Source of the DNA: JAZLIT01 sp045617525
GTDB lineage: Bacteria; Bacillota; Bacilli; Bacillales_A; Planococcaceae
Length of the DNA: 22,467 nucleotides
NCBI GenBank assembly: GCA_045617525.1
Contig: JAZLIT010000254.1
Coordinates: forward strand, 1-22,467
Direction: 5' to 3'
The translations under genes and the position numbers were made by a program. This document shows, piece after piece, positions 21,980 to 22,467 of the stretch. Position 1 is the stretch's first letter; each line of letters starts with the position of its first letter. The notes beneath the pieces are model-generated. The model was not told the DNA's origin. It ran no database searches and worked only from the letters and a program-made list of their open reading frames with translations.

Positions 21980-22008
21980 TTGTATTATGGCGGTTATTTT
22001 GGTAGTAT
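21980..22008 (+). promoter_or_regulatory. Candidate promoter of ndk
   Basis: TTGTAT (3/6), 17 bases, TAGTAT (4/6). Weak matches but correct spacing, in a gap where ndk would need its own start if hepT is terminated. Confidence 0.35.
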
Positions 22009-22060
22009 TTATCGGTAGGTGTAAAATCCTTTTTACTTAAATTTAAGGAGTGTTTAAACA

Positions 22061-22467
22061 ATGGCAATTGAAAAAACTTTTTTAATGGTTAAACCTGATG
22101 GCGTTGAACGTCAAGTAATCGGTGATATCGTTGACCGTCTAGAGCGTCGCGGTTTCGTAATGCGCGGAGCAAAATTAATGACATCTTCTCGTGAACTAGC
22201 TGAAGCACACTATGCTGAGCACGCTGAGCGTCCATTCTTCGGTGAATTAGTAGACTTCATCACTTCTGGTCCAGTATTCGCTATGGTATGGGAAGGCGAA
22301 AACGTAATCAAATTAGCTCGTATCATGATGGGAGCTACAAAACCTGAAGAGTCAGCACCAGGAACTATCCGTGGTGACTACGCAGTAACTTTATCTCACA
22401 ACGTAATCCACGGTTCTGATTCATTAGCTTCTGCTGAGCGTGAAATCGGTCTTTGGTTTGGACAAGA
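22061..22467 (+). CDS. ndk: Nucleoside diphosphate kinase (5' part, cut by window end)
   Basis: Equilibrates nucleoside triphosphates by a phospho-histidine ping-pong reaction. 135 codons are visible of an expected 147-149. It starts MAIEKTFLMVKPDGVERQVIG (KPDGV is the family start). The segment ELVDFITSGPVFAMVWEGE and the active-site motif SHNVIHGSDSLASAEREI follow; the His of IHGSD is the phosphorylated residue. The ATG at 22061 is preceded by AAGGAG 10-11 bases upstream. It lies directly after hepT, as in B. subtilis. Codon use looks highly biased, as for an abundant protein. Only the last dozen residues are missing beyond base 22467. Confidence 0.97.
   Translation, partial: MAIEKTFLMVKPDGVERQVIGDIVDRLERRGFVMRGAKLMTSSRELAEAHYAEHAERPFFGELVDFITSGPVFAMVWEGENVIKLARIMMGATKPEESAPGTIRGDYAVTLSHNVIHGSDSLASAEREIGLWFGQ

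Noticed and set aside
22021..22036. GTAAAA-TCCT-TTTTAC hairpin as a hepT terminator
   Set aside because: Six AT-rich pairs with no separate T-tract; too weak to call.

Overview
The window looks like a stretch of the conserved core chromosome of a low-GC, endospore-forming member of the Bacillales. Gene order from the bacillithiol-reductase gene (ypdA) to ndk largely follows Bacillus subtilis (ypdA, prsW, sleB, ypeB, ypfA/motI, cmk, ypfD, der, gpsA, yphE, yphF, spoIVA, hbs, folE/mtrA, mtrB, hepS, menG, hepT, ndk). AT-rich codon use, compact intergenic regions and missing ypfB, yphA and yphB suggest a Lysinibacillus/Solibacillus-type genus rather than Bacillus itself. That assignment is inference from memory of gene order and protein similarity. 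No tRNA, rRNA, CRISPR array, insertion sequence, prophage or riboswitch was seen.

Layout: (1) 1-2775, an accessory pair: a leftward MFS exporter (cut by the window edge) divergent from a rightward XRE-HTH/TPR regulator. The gap holds a well-formed sigma-A promoter flanked by two matching 17-bp palindromes, plus a 10-bp direct repeat in front of the regulator. (2) 2776-6180, metabolism and accessory genes: ypdA (Cys14 present), a lineage-restricted lipoprotein, a GNAT acetyltransferase and the cytosolic asparaginase ansA. Convergent pairs are separated by long symmetrical terminators. (3) 6180-9180, membrane and spore functions: prsW (site-1 protease for an anti-sigma factor), then the sleB-ypeB germination pair behind a sigma-G-like promoter. 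(4) 9181-9969, an AT-rich interval with one unrecognised 106-aa ORF and several small inverted repeats. (5) 9970-15126, motI (c-di-GMP flagellar clutch), cmk, a four-domain S1-like protein, der and gpsA. (6) 15186-17824, yphE and yphF, then spoIVA behind a near-consensus sigma-E promoter. (7) 17890-19452, hbs, folE and mtrB (TRAP). (8) 19458-22467, hepS-menG-hepT, which make the menaquinone side chain and methylate the ring, then the start of ndk.

Most genes appear to be short transcription units: 11 terminator hairpins are clear, and the best housekeeping promoters share an extended -10 (TGn before TATAAT-like hexamers). The unifying themes are cell-envelope and sporulation biology (PrsW, SleB/YpeB, SpoIVA, YphE/F) and growth housekeeping (CMP kinase, S1, Der, GpsA, HU, FolE, menaquinone, NDK). 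I see no convincing undescribed multi-gene system. The best leads are the two-operator exporter/regulator switch, the orphan ORF at 9340 with its leader inverted repeat, and the lipoprotein gene whose strong ribosome site has no start codon in range.
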